A DNA stretch of 64,000 nucleotides from Chlorops oryzae (Eukaryota; Arthropoda; Insecta; Diptera; Chloropidae): NCBI GenBank assembly GCA_020466095.1, contig CM035809.1, positions 24,688,455 to 24,752,454 of the forward strand, in the 5' to 3' direction. The notes under the pieces are model-generated. The model was not told where the DNA came from. It worked only from the letters and a program-made list of their open reading frames with translations, and did no database searches. Of this stretch, positions 10,601 through 22,620 are shown piece by piece. The first letter of the stretch is position 1. Each line of letters opens with the position of its first letter. The translations under genes were made by a program, and so were the position numbers.

Positions 10601-11242
10601 ATGTTGTTGTTGCTGCTGATGTTGATGCTGCTGCTGTTGTTGCTGCTGCTGCTGCTGATGCGGATGTTGTTGCTGATGATGAATCTGCTGCTGCTGCTTG
10701 ATGATGGTGTTGCTGATGGTGTTGCGGCTGATGATGCGGATGTTGGTGTTGTTGCAGCAGCGACGACTCTTCAATTGCCGCAGCAAATGATGTCGGTGAT
10801 AATGGTGTTGAGCGCGGGTAAAACGATGGCGCAGCCGGATTATACGGTTGGCCCTGTTGCGGCTGCTGGTGCTGGTGCTGAAGCTGCAGTTGCTGGTCGT
10901 TCGGCGACGCAAGCAACGTCGGCACAGCAGCAATCGTTGAGATGGAAATCGTGGGTCTCGGTAGCAGCTCTATTTTGACGCCGTTTATTTTACAACTTTG
11001 AACGAAGAAAAATTTACGATTTTTTTACTTAAAGGCCGAATGTGTGGGGAGGGGCGGGCCTTTAAGTAGGTTTTATTTTTTTCTAATTTTTTTTTTTTTT
11101 TTTATATTTTTGTCAAGGGGAGAGATGGTAAAAATTTACCAGAACTTCACTTTTTTCTTTAGACGACGCGACGCGACGGGATTTGAAATGTTTCAACGAC
11201 ACACTTATGTAAAAAAAACTTTCTGCGAGAGAGTTCACTGTA
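10601..11242 (-). other. probable pumilio 5' leader, free of upstream ATG
   Basis: No ATG triplet occurs on the minus strand from 10601 to about 11332. The proximal part is CAG/CAT-rich and is open in two frames. The frame read as VKIELLPRPTISISTIAA then QPYNPAAPSFYPRSTPLSP has protein-like composition and no ATG. Its stop lies at 10575, past the pumilio start. Confidence 0.5.
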
Positions 11243-11273
11243 GCACACGCACGTTTATGCAGGTATATAAAAA
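11236..11273 (-). promoter_or_regulatory. possible core promoter (TATA box plus initiator) for pumilio
   Basis: On the minus strand TTTTTATATACC (about 11273-11262) is followed by CTACAGTGA (11244-11236). The A of the initiator-like CAGT lies about 30 bases downstream of the TATA box, the usual spacing. Transcription from here would give a leader of about 640 nt with no upstream AUG. This is inference from motifs only. Confidence 0.35.
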
Positions 11274-11765
11274 TTTGTTACACGTTCAGAATTCACGAAT
11301 GCGCAAAAAACACACGATAACCGACAGACGACACATACGACGAATTTACATTGAGAAGCTTGTGAGATTTTATTTTTGCATTGCATTTATAATTTATTAT
11401 AATTTTTTTTTTTTGAGGATTTTGATGTGATATTTATTTAGATATTTATTTTTCCTTTTTTTTATGTTAAAAGCGTTAAAATTTACTAGAGACTACTGTA
11501 CAACGTGATAAGATAAAAACGATGAGTGATGATTATTATTTTGCTCTTTCGGCTTGCTTAAAAACTGTGGTATGAACTTTATCCTTAGCTTTTTATACAA
11601 AAATTTGGTGATGAATTTTATACACTGAAAAAAAAAGAGAGAGAAAAGAAATACATTAGTATTGATATTTGAAATATATAAAAAATATATTTTTTTTATG
11701 TTTTATACACCTATAATTTTGAAGGAGATGCGAGGTGAAAAAAGGGGCGCTCGAAAATCGTTTAA

Positions 11766-11903
11766 CCCTTTACCGTGTATATCGCATAATACAACTATTT
11801 ACTGAAAGAAAACATATTCCCAATTATTTAATATGTCATGCAGGTAAGGGTTAATAAAACCATTTACTGCGAAAAAAAAAATTGTATATCATGCAGTAAA
11901 GGG
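11766..11903. mobile_element. piggyBac-like MITE (TTAA target site)
   Basis: A TTAA (11762-11765) is followed by CCCTTTACCGTG, and the other end reads CATGCAGTAAAGGG followed by TTAA (11904-11907). CCC...GGG ends inside TTAA are the hallmark of piggyBac-type elements. It is 138 bp and non-coding. The CATGCAGTAAAGGG end recurs in tandem in the D1 intron at 33070-33385. Confidence 0.65.
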
Positions 11904-12391
11904 TTAAATCAGTTTCAATTAAATTTATCGTTTTTTTATCCCTAATTTTCTTATTATCAGTAAATAGGACTAAATTATGGATTAGTGAGGCACTGTTGCC
12001 AACTTTCTAGGGGATATATCCACTAAATGTTTCAAAAAAAAAGTCGCCAAATTCTCAGAAATTTCATTTTGAAATCTTCTTAAAACAAAAATTTGGTTCC
12101 CAAAAAGTTTTTCCCAAGGGCTCTTCTCTGCGAAGTCTCTCCCAAAGACCAGAAATATAACAAAAAATCACTGAAACTGGCAACACAGCGTGTAATGCGG
12201 TCCAATACTCCACTGGGAGTCAAGGATAGCAGAAGAAGAAGAAGAAAAGGATTGACAAATAATCATGAGAAAATAGGGATTATTTAAAGATTATTATTTA
12301 AGATTAATTAAAACAAAAAGTTCAATTGAAAATATTTTAATTTAAAAATAATCAAAAAAAAAGATTGCAATTGAAATTAGATTATTTTTAA

Positions 12392-13596
12392 TTTTTATAC
12401 CCAGCGTAAGCGGGGTATATTAGTTTTGTGCGAATCTTGTAACAGGGAGAACTAAGCTCCGGAGATATAGACATATATATATAGAAATGATCAGGATCAA
12501 AAACTGAATCGATTTAGACATGTCCGTCTGTCCGTCCGTCCGTCCGTCTGTCCGTCTGTCCGTCTGTCTGTCTGTCCGTCTGTCCGTCCGTCCGTGGTCG
12601 GATCTCCTCCGAAACGGCTGGACCAATCAAGTCGAAATTTTGCACACAGGTATATCGGGATCCGAGTATGATCCTAAGTAAAAATGGAAGACATCCGCCC
12701 ACTGCCACGCCCACAAATGAATATAATGTGTTTTCAGTAAAATGCTTGTAACTTGCGAACCACTCAACACATTCCATTGATATTTGGTGTACTGGTAAAC
12801 TACAAAAAGGGACATATCCTGGCAAAAAATGGACGCCGCCCTCCGTGAGCCACGCCTACAAATAAGCCCACAAATAAGGGCTTATCGTAACTTCCGAAGT
12901 AAAAGGCGTAGAAGCTTCAAATTCGCAACATAGGTTTACCAAGGCAAATGAAAGGTGTAGGAACAAAAACTTATGTAGCCCGCCCACTGCCACGCCCACA
13001 AATAGAGAATTTTCTTAACTTCCGAAGTAAAAGGCGTAGAAGCTTCAAATTCGCAACATAGGTTCACCAAGGCGAATGAAAGGTGTAGGAAAAAATTTTA
13101 TGTGGCCCGCCCACTGCCACGCCCACAAATGAAGATTTTTCGTAACTTCCGAAGTAAAAGGCGTAGAAGCTTCAAATTCGCAACATAGGTTCACCAAGGC
13201 GAATCAAAAGTGTAGGAAAAAATTTTATGTCGCCCGCCCACTGCCACGCCTACAAATAAAGATTTTTCGTAACTTCCGAAGTAAAAGGCGTAGAAGCTTC
13301 AAATTCGCAACATGGGTTCACCAAGGCGAATGAAAGGTATAGGAAAAAATTGTATGTGGCCCGCCCACTGCCACGCCCACAAATGAAGATTTTTCGTAAC
13401 TTCCGAAGTATAAGGCGTAGAAGCTTCAAATTCGCAACATGGGTTCACCAAGGCGAATGAAAGGTGTAGGGAAATAATTTATGTTGCCCTCCTACTGCCA
13501 CGCCCACAAATAGAGAAGCAAAACATAGTGCGCTCATAATGTCGGGACGCTGGGTATTTCAAAGTCGGGCTTGACCGACTTTAGCTTTCTTACTTG
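12392..13596 (-). mobile_element. CAAGTAAG-type dispersed repeat with internal 117-bp tandem array
   Basis: On the minus strand it starts CAAGTAAGAAAGCTAAAG, with AAATACCCAGCG close behind, and ends near GCGGGGTATA...GCTGGGTATAAAAAT, so an inverted pair ATACCCAGCG/CGCTGGGTAT lies near the ends. Six tandem units of about 117 bp fill 12836-13520, each with CGCCCACTGCCACGCCCAC, TAACTTCCGAAGTA and TTCAAATTCGCAACA. A GTCCGTCTGTCC tract lies at 12519-12598. No coding region. The layout parallels the copies at 7716 and 48350. Confidence 0.8.
12519..12598. repeat. GTCCGTCT short tandem tract
   Basis: An 80-bp run of TCCGTCTG/TCCGTCCG words within the larger repeat; the same kind of tract occurs near 8393 and 49003. 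Confidence 0.9.
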
Positions 13597-15545
13597 TTTT
13601 ATCATTATTTTATATAAAAATTAATTTAATTAAATTAATCAAAAATAATTTATAGCAGTCAACATTCAATCGGCATTATATTTTGATTATTTTTCAAATT
13701 AATTTTTTTAAATTTAATTTTCATTGGTCCCGATTATCTACGATTATTTGGCAATCGTAATCATTTATTATGAGCCACCAGACGCGAACGCAACAAATTA
13801 TTTCGTGAGTTTTTTTAGGCATAACAAAACGTTATATCGAGTTTGTTTCCCCCCACCCTCCTTTATGGTTTCTCGCATTTGAAATGGGGTTTGAATCACA
13901 GACATCAAGGCGTACACCACTGTGAGCCACTTACAAACATTGTCAGTAATCATATTAATTGAAGCATTAATAATTCATCAATCATTACTTAATGGGTCCA
14001 CTCCCAACTAGTCACAAAACATACCACATTAAGAGTATTCAATATTATTTTTTAGCATTGGAGAACAAATTCTCCTACATTGAAGTACTCCAAAAGTAGA
14101 CTTCTAGCGGTCAAATAGACTATTGCTATTGCAATTTTTGCTATTCTCCCTCCGAACAACTCGGGTGTACTTCTTTTTAATAAATGTATCAGCTATTTTC
14201 ATCACATGCTGGAAGAAGTTTTTATTTCTAAAGGCGCACTACGAATATGTGTCTTTCAAGTGATATTTCTTTCAAAGTGTTTCCGATTATTTCGTTGGGA
14301 AATGGTACTGAAATTTTTGGTGTCTAATGGAAAGGTAAATTTGTATGCCACATACATACATAAATTGAATAATGTGGGTCATTCCCTTAAACTTTTACTT
14401 GCCCCGAAAACTTCGAAAAGTCATAAATTGAGAACGAATTTTTGTATGAAAAATTTTAGAGTTTTCGGCTTTTACGATCTTTTCACGTTTAAGGGAAGAC
14501 CCCTAATGCTTAAAGACCCATCAGTGTCATTTGTAGGCTTAGCGAGGACAATATCAGAAGAGTTTCCTCACTGACAATGTCATGAATGGGGCCTCAAAAA
14601 CTTCTTTGTGGGAATTTAATGGGCCTTAGTTGCGCCACAAACTACAAGGTTTCCTATATTTTGATACATATATCCACTGAGCGAACTTTACCATGATTTT
14701 TTTTTAAAAGGGCGCATTGTTATTCACAGTCTTTTGAGCAGAACGAAAATTTCAAAAGAAAAATGGTTGAGTCAACAAAATTTTTGGTTTATTTTTTCTC
14801 TCTGTGTATAATTCTCATTTGCTTTATAAAATAGGACATATAAGATATTCATTCATCTTAGAACTTTTTAAGCATTGCGAAAGCAGTCACGACAACGGAG
14901 TGACGAAATCGGATGAAGTCCATCCGATGGCTATTTTTTGGGGTTATGTTCAGCAGAGGGCTCTGTGGCCATTTGCTTTGAACGTTAATTAAATTTGTTT
15001 TGACAGTTCATCTTTTATGGGTTTAATAAGGAAAAAATTTATTTTATTTTAAAAAATATCTTGTCATTTCAATTATGTCCGTGGTTAGTTCAAAAATTTA
15101 AATTTAAATCCATTTTTGAAAATTATCATGTCAATTCAATCTGAAATATGGTTGATTCAAAAGGAAAATCTGATAGGACCATCCATAAGCAATCAAACTT
15201 ACTAATCCGTGGAGAGGATACTTTAGAAGACGCTTAAGGGGAGAATTTCTGAGGCACCACTCTCTGGTGTACTTACTAGAGGTAACCCCATCTCTTTTGT
15301 TTTCGATAAACATCGATAATAACTAGGGAAAACACCGATTTTTACGTAATTCGGATGGTAATTCAGATAGCAATTCAAATTGATTTACGTTCGAATGTGG
15401 TAACTCAGTATGGGGAATTATGTGATTCACAACGTGATTCGGTTGTGAATTAAGAATGAGAACTGAATCAAGTGCCCTCCGAACATGACTTAAGTCAATA
15501 TTTATGTTTTTGACGTCCTCTAACAGGGTGGATTTATCAGACTCG
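13597..15545. other. intergenic sequence, no gene recognised
   Basis: A reading frame of 122 codons at 14206-14574 shows no recognisable motif and is probably chance. Nothing else is visible except AT-rich DNA. Confidence 0.5.
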
Positions 15546-15726
15546 ACTGTTGTGTAACTGTTGTTTCAAATTCAGCTAAAAGGTACGCAACCATCTAAGC
15601 TTTCACAGCATGTTAACTGCGGGGGCTCTATTTCCAAAAATAGAGTCCGCTCAGTCAACATGCTGCGAAAGCTCAATGTGGTAGCGTACCTTTTAGCTGA
15701 ATTTGAAACAAAAGTTGCACAACAGT
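15546..15726. repeat. long near-perfect inverted repeat (hairpin), arms about 88 nt
   Basis: Left arm from ACTGTTGTGTAACTG through GTTTCAAATTCAGCTAAAAG and GGTACGC to GGGGCTCTATTT is mirrored by AAATAGAGTCCGC, GCGTACC and CTTTTAGCTGAATTTGAAAC to the terminal TTGCACAACAGT. The loop is only a few bases. Mismatches are scattered. It could be a foldback MITE or a transcribed hairpin RNA; no target duplication was found. Confidence 0.85.
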
Positions 15727-16654
15727 TTACTCCGCTGAATGCACCCATTGTCTTCATGCAGACAGAACTGATTAAAATTTCCATTTCATGCTTCTGGGAA
15801 AATTACTATTCGAGAAGATTCGCGGAAAACAAAAAATGACACATTTTTTCCGAAATTTGATAAAAAATTGAGCACAAAAAATCCTCCACAAAAAAACCCC
15901 TCCTCTCAGAGCACTGTTGCCAGTATTTTGGCACTACTTTTCTCTCGGATCGTTAAAAAAAAAAATACTTTTGCCATATTTTCTATAGAAAAATTATTTC
16001 GAAAAATCCCTTTAAAATATTTGAAGTGTTTTTTTGTTAAAAATTAAAGCCAAAAAAATCTGTCATCACTGGTTCAGCGAGAACTTGTCTGATGTCAGAC
16101 TAAATCTAATATTATTTCAGTATATTTTCCAAATTATCTTAAGTTTCTCTAATATCTTGAAAAAGTCTGAAACTCCATTAACTTTTTATCCTTACTTTCT
16201 AAGTAAAATCTGATACTTTTTTTTTGGATAAACAAGCACCATTTCTGCGCATTTTCTGAATTCAGAATTTCCCAAGTATTTCACTTCTAATTCCAACCAA
16301 AGTTTATCCAAAATGTCCGAAAATTGTTCCGGAATTTATGGGACAAAACGTTCCGACAACTTATCAATGGCTCGTTCAACTTTCGGTACATTTTCTTACC
16401 GACATCGCAATCAGACTCGGCAAGTTATTTCAGACAATCTACCAGGATTTCTCTTAGAAATTGCAAAAATTACTCGCTGGAAAGTTGAGCTATATAAAAC
16501 TTCTATCACCTCAAAGTACAACAAAAAGGGAAAAATCCCTCAATTAGAAACATGAATTCTTTCCGGGGTTGCCACTATTCTTGAAACCGAATTGTGCCAT
16601 CACTAGAATATCGATAAAAACAGCTCTGCAATTATAATTTTTTTTTAATAAATG
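15727..16654. other. intergenic sequence, no gene recognised
   Basis: Unremarkable AT-rich sequence. Short open frames at 16313-16555 show no recognisable motif. Confidence 0.5.
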
Positions 16655-17217
16655 CCCAGCGGGAAATGTACCGCGGACATCCCCGATGATGTCTTAGTGA
16701 CTTCGGAGCCGGAATGCATGCTATACTGCAGTGACACTTTGTATGACATTTACATAGGAGCTGACAGGCTGACATTATCACCGGAAGATAAGAAAATGTC
16801 ACTGGTCATGCTAGGGGATGCGATGGCGAAAAAAAGCATTTGAGAGAGCAGCGCACATTGCTCTTTTCTCTCTAAATGTCAATTTATAGAAACTAGTTTG
16901 ATAACTCTCTTCTTTGCCCTCTCTTTGAATGTTTCGAAAATTTTTAAAAATCTATTTTTAACAATTTTTGTTCGCCTCTGCCAGGGATCGAACCAACCAC
17001 GATCTTCGGATCCTGAGTCGAGCACTGATCATCTACGCCACTTCATGCTAACGCTGAACTGACGCTAAGACCTTATTTAAATTTCAGTAGCCAATGAGAG
17101 TCAAGCACATGAACAGCATCCCTCCACGATGACATGTCCTCCAAGATGTCATGCATGACAATGTCATCGATGACATGGTTGGTGACTTTGTCATGCAGGA
17201 GATAATTTCCCGCTGGG
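16655..17217. mobile_element. TIR element with ATGACAT-rich interior and tRNA-like segment
   Basis: The ends CCCAGCGGGAAAT (16655-16667) and ATTTCCCGCTGGG (17205-17217) form perfect 13-bp inverted repeats 563 bp apart. The interior repeats TGACAT/ATGTCA words, especially 17128-17200. At 16979-17045, on the minus strand, GTGGCGTAGATGATCAGTG and GGTTCGATCCC resemble the A and B boxes of a tRNA promoter, but the sequence does not fold as a tRNA. Non-autonomous; class unknown. Confidence 0.65.
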
Positions 17218-19592
17218 TGGGCAACTACCTAAATTGTTACGAAATAATACTGGCCACACACACACACGCACACAGCGAAACCTTTCTCGATCACTTCACG
17301 ATATATCGATTTTGAAATCGAATAATCATCGATCAAATAATCGATAAAGGCCCCACGGAATTATTGAAAATTTTTCTTTTTTTCTCGTTTAGTGAAAAGT
17401 CCTTTTTCTGTTTCGAATGCTTTCATTGGCGACTGTTGCAAGGCGAACTAATTGGAAAATCTCGATATATGTACACATCGATACATATTCGCGTTCGCTG
17501 ATGGCTTGGTGGCAGCACGAAGAGCATGAACCCAAACTCGGGGAGCATAGAACGGAAAGGCGGCAACAATAAGACGATCGAAGAAGAAGAACAACAAGAA
17601 AACGAAGCGAAACGAAACGAAACAAAACAATACGAAGACGAAGCGCAAGGGAATGCTAGTGCAAGTATTGCCCAACGGAAAGGACAAGTGGAAAGGAAGA
17701 AATAAATAAAAAATAAAAAAAAATAAAAACATTTTAAATTAAATAAAACATATATAAGGACGAGCGAAGGAGGCGAGAAATGGCAAAAAGTTGACAAGCG
17801 ACAAAAGTCATGACACTGCAGAAGGAGAGGAAGAAGAGGAACGAGAAGAGCTAGAAGAGCGAAAAGGAGGAAAATGCGTTACTTTTCCCCCCTCTCTCTC
17901 TCTCTCTCTTCCGTTTTATTTAAATCGTGTAAGGCAGGAAATTAAGGCTGACAATTAATTGATTTTTTTGCTTGATTCTTTTACCTCTGAATAGGCAGAG
18001 GGAGCGCGTTAACTGGCAATTGAACGTCGGTTGTTGTTAATTTCGTTGTTGTTGTGTTGCTGCTGCTGCTTTTGTTGTTTGTTGATTTCCTTGCTGACAC
18101 TTATTTTGGTTCTTTTTCTCTTTGCTTTTCGTTGTGTTTTGTTTTTTTTTTTTTTTTGTTTTTACTCTTTACTTTGTGTGTGTTTGTTTTTGTATTCGAA
18201 TTTCGGGCTGGGCAGAAGCGCAACAACAGAAACACAAGGTATGGAAAAAGCAATTGCCTTTTTGCCTTTGCTTTTGCGCTCTTTCCGTTTTGCCGTTTTG
18301 CTTTTGAAATTCGATTTTCTTTTTGCACAATTACATCAATTTGATTTTCCGTTTTAAAATACAAATCTTCTTTTTGCTGTTCATAAACGTTAAGAAAATG
18401 CCGCCGCAGTTGCTACATGTGCATACACACAAACAAACAAACAACAAGCTGACAAACAGACAAACAAACAATCGGACGAACGAACGGACGAACGCGACGA
18501 ATGAACGAAGACGACGACGACGACAAAACGCTTGATTTTTGCCTTTTGATTTCCTTTTTCGCCTGCCTTCTCTAAAAATATTTTTCGCTCATGCGAAAAG
18601 CCCAAAAACAAAAATAAACGAATTTTTACATAAAATTTTTACACACGCGAATTAGACGTGCCAGCGGCAGCAGAAGGCCAGGGAACGAACGCCAGAGAGC
18701 CGATTTTCGCGACCAAAGAAATTCGAATTTACATACACACACAAACACACGCACGTATATACAATATACGCGTATATAAAAGCACACACGCACGCACGTA
18801 CGTACGTTACTATACGGCTTTCGAGAACCTTTTTTCCTCCGCTGCTTCTTCTTCTTCTTCTTTCTTTCCTTCTATCTATCTTCTTTTTTCGTTCTTACTT
18901 GATTTGCTTCTTTTTCGGCGTTTCGGCTTTTGTTTACGATTTACAAATTAATGCGAAACTTAAATTTTATTCTCCTCTTTTTCTCGCTCGCTTTTCCGTT
19001 AAACTATTATTCGCAAAAATTATTACTTAAGAGACTGCTTTTTTGCTTTAATTTTTAATTAATTACAAAATTATTTACACAGGATGAGAAATTTGTATTC
19101 GTCGCGAGAACACACAAAATGCTTCTGACGCGTACGCGTACTTTGTCTGGCCATTGCTGTCGGCCTGCCTGTCTATTGATTGTGTGTGCGTGTGTGTGTG
19201 TTTGCGCGTATGTTTTTCACTGCTTTTATGTCGAGCGATGAGCGCGCATTTGAACGCTCTGTCTGCGCTCTCGTTCAATTTTGCCGCAGCTGTCGTTTAT
19301 TCGGTGTTGCCACTTAAATTAATTAAGTTGGAGTAAGTGATTGTTTTTGGGGGTTTTTAGAAAAGAAGTTTTATAAATTCAAATGTAGCAGTTTAATGCA
19401 TGTTAGGTGTAAATTGTGAAGGGTTTTAATTTCTCGCTATATAAATAAATTATATTTTTATATACATGCAGCAGCCCGAATTTCCAAGTCATTTAAATAG
19501 CACGAAATATTCAAACAAATATTAGAAGTACAATAAATTTATCTGTAAGTTCAATGTGAGATATATATATCCAAGCTATGAATTTAAATATA
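17218..19592. other. intergenic region rich in CT, CA and polypyrimidine runs
   Basis: Holds CT repeats (17891-17910), TTTTG/TTTGC-rich runs (18040-18200), CAAACAAACAAA (18428-18470), a CACA/ACGC/TATA block (18730-18810) and a TGTGTG tract (19183-19200). Such composition is common around fly promoters and 5' exons, so a distal pumilio exon could lie here, but I cannot locate one. Confidence 0.4.
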
Positions 19593-19994
19593 CAGTTGTT
19601 TCGCTATATAAGAAAGTCGATTTTGCCAAGAATTTCTTTCTTATATCCGGTTTTTTTCTTATATAAAAACCGGTTTAAAAGAAAATTCTTTCTTATATAA
19701 AAAAAAACCGTTAATAAGAAAATTCTTTTTTTATATAAAAACAAAAACCCGTTTACTACCGATATTTGAAAATAGGGGTGTAAAATTTTTGATAAAAAGA
19801 AAGTTTCTTATACAAAAATTTTTCCCATACGAAAAGGGTTTTTGGTTCTGGTAATCAGTTTCTTAACGGCGGGTATTTCTTATATACAAACATTTTTGTA
19901 CAGAGTTTAAACTAAATGGACTTGGTGCAATGAGATTCCTTTCTTAAAAGGGGGATTTTCTTATATACGAGTTTCTTATATAGCGAAACTACTG
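19593..19994. mobile_element. pogo/Tigger-like MITE (TA target site)
   Basis: TA flanks both sides (19591-19592 and 19995-19996). The ends CAGTTGTTTCGCTATATAAG and CTTATATAGCGAAACTACTG are inverted with one mismatch over 23 bp. CAGT ends at TA sites are typical of pogo/Tigger-related elements. The interior repeats TTCTTATATAAAAA motifs. No coding region. Confidence 0.85.
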
Positions 19995-22600
19995 TATTTG
20001 AAATATTTTTGAAATATAGGATAAGAATTGAGCAAAGGTCATCACATTTTTTCCTTAATTTTTTTTCTGCGAAGAAAATATTTCTAACGAAAACACTCCC
20101 GAGAAATATTTATTTAGAGCTTAAACATGCTTTTTTCAATTCTAAAAAATCTTTTAGCTTTGAAAAAATGTATTTTTTGACTTTAGTAAGGCAAGTAGAG
20201 GAATTTAAGGTCCGGGGATTTCCCTTTTGGCCCTCTCTCCAGAGAAAAATCATTCAATAAAAAATTTTTTAAATCGCCTGACATGGAAAGAAATACCCCC
20301 GAATTTGTTGGCCCCGTACTGGATGGGAAGCAAATATCCTTTCTACAAGGCAGGCTTAAGTCACTTTCCATTCCAAAAAGTGAGACAAAACTTTCTATAA
20401 AAATTTTTTACAAGTAACCTTTACCTAAAAAAAAGAGAATTATTGGCAAAATATTATTTTGGGATCCGATGAACATACTCTTCTCTTTTCGAAACATTCC
20501 ATTTGCTCGAAGAAAATAAAATACCAGTAAATTCTTAAAAAATTGGATTAATTCTAAAACTGGCAAATACATATTAGGGGTATTCACAAAGGCGTGTTAA
20601 AAACGTTGGAATGTCGGAAAATCGGAAAATAGCGACTTCTTAAAAATTTTTAAACTTTTTTTGTATCTTGCACAACTTTTTAAGCAGATAAATTTTTCCG
20701 ATTTTCCGACTTTACTATTTTCCGACTCCTTTGATTGAACGTAAATTAATTTGTCTTTATTTAAGAATTTGTTCGCAAGATTTATAAGTCCATTTGAAAT
20801 TTCAACAAAACCAGATCATACTACTTGATTCATTAAGATATTTGAAAATGCCTCAACCCATTTTTGACTGACAAAAAATCCATTATTTTGTTCCAAAAAA
20901 AAAAAACCGCTCGTTTAAAATGGGTTAAACTCAACACTAACTAAACCCTGATTTTATGCAAAGGATTGTGAGTTTTTCAAACATAAATTTTTAGATTTCT
21001 TAATGATCTCTGTCAATCAAGTTTTCCTTTACGGCATTTCGAAGATAAATGGATAAAAAAAAATAATAAAACTCCACTAACTCGAACTTTTATAGCTCGA
21101 AATTCGAATTCAGTCGGAAGTTAATAGCATCAAGAGAAGACTTTTCATCCACTTCTGTAATTCGAAACCTCCATAACTTCAATCATTTCGATTAGAGGTA
21201 TTCATATTAGTAGATGATCTCTCATGAAAACAGCAAACTTTAACCCGAATCGCTCAAACTACCGAATCATTCAATCGACTTACATGCATTTAATCAATTT
21301 CCATTCATATATGTAATTAAATTTAATTATGTGACGTTTTTTTTATAAGCCCCCTGAGCTTTTATCAGCTCAAATTCGGCTGCTTTAGTTCCGATAAGAT
21401 TGAATTTACTATTCTAATTACGAAAATCTCAACATTCTCAAAGTGACCATAAAACTACTGTACGGCAACTCCGTGCGAATTGAGTGACTGGTCGCTTCTT
21501 CAATTTGTCTCTCTCTTTTCGTCACATTACGTTTTTTTTTTTCATTCGCTTTATGCTGTTTACACTTGTTTCTTTCTTTTTTTTTTGCTTTGTAATTCGC
21601 TTCGCTCTCTGGTGCGCACGGCTGTTTGTTGTTGTTTGACAGGAGAACAACAAAAAACGTGCGAGCAGTGTTGCATTTACGCTCAAGTATTTTAAAAAAT
21701 GAGCGAGTAATCTCTGTCCAATGTGAATTCCTGCTGAGTAACTGATATGTCTATAAAACGGGAGCTCCAATCGGCACTCATAAAAATAAATCCCTTTATC
21801 CCCTAATGGAGCGGCAAACGAACTTATTCGAACAATGTTTCAGCTGACATTGCATTTTACGCACTTTTGCTTTATACCTACTTCTATTCGAATTCTATTC
21901 TCGTTCTCTCGTTCGTTTGCCGAATGCTGTATTAAAAAAGAATTTTCTATTACCTTTTCTCCGTCGGCTCCTTTTCATGCGTTCATGCATTAATTAGTTT
22001 CATACATCGTTTGCGCGCTATTTTTTTTTTTTTCATGTATTACGCAAAACGAAATCCCCAAAGAAGTACGAAGCACAAATAAATAATTTATATGAACAGC
22101 GGAGAAGCATAAAACGAAGAGGCAAAAAGGAAGAAAAAAAAAAACATGCAAATCGGCTGAGCACGGTATAAACAAATTTACATGAAACAGCGAGAGAACG
22201 ATGAGAGATGCCGTTGCTAAACTCTTTATTCTTTCTTCTTACGTTTCACACACGTTTCTTTTTTTTTCTAATTTAATTTGTTGAAAAAGAATTTACATGA
22301 TCATTTTCGCGATCCTAAGCACAATGCATTTATTTAACTATTTTTTAAATTAATTTTTTATAATTTATACACAAAAATTTACACAGAATCTCAGAACAGT
22401 CCGTACATTCACATTTCGCGAAAGAAAACACAAAAATTACTCGCTGCGGGTTCTTGGCAGGCAGTGTGCTGCCAGCTTGTCGCTGAATTTAGCTTTTTTT
22501 GTTTCACAAGCTGAAAACAGTCAAGTCCCGCCGTTCGGTAGAGTTTCGAGTCAAAAGCGGGCTTTACACGTTCACATCGACTTGCAGTCATACGTGTCGT
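19995..22600. other. intergenic sequence, no gene recognised
   Basis: AT-rich DNA. A pair of short inverted words TCGGAAAATCGGAAAATAG and CTATTTTCCGA lies at 20618-20725, perhaps a degraded MITE. Nothing else is supported. Confidence 0.45.
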
Positions 22601-22620
22601 CATGAATAAGAATGACCGTG

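Noticed and set aside
10360..10978. Plus-strand frames of Asp/Ala/Val and Leu runs
   Set aside because: Antisense shadows of the pumilio exon and its CAG-rich leader.
14206..14574. 122-codon open frame on the plus strand
   Set aside because: No recognisable domain, no splice context and base composition like the surrounding intergenic DNA.
16979..17045. tRNA gene on the minus strand (GGTTCGATCCC and GTGGCGTAG)
   Set aside because: The T stem and acceptor stem do not pair and the anticodon arm is mispaired, so it is at most a tRNA-derived promoter remnant inside a TIR element.
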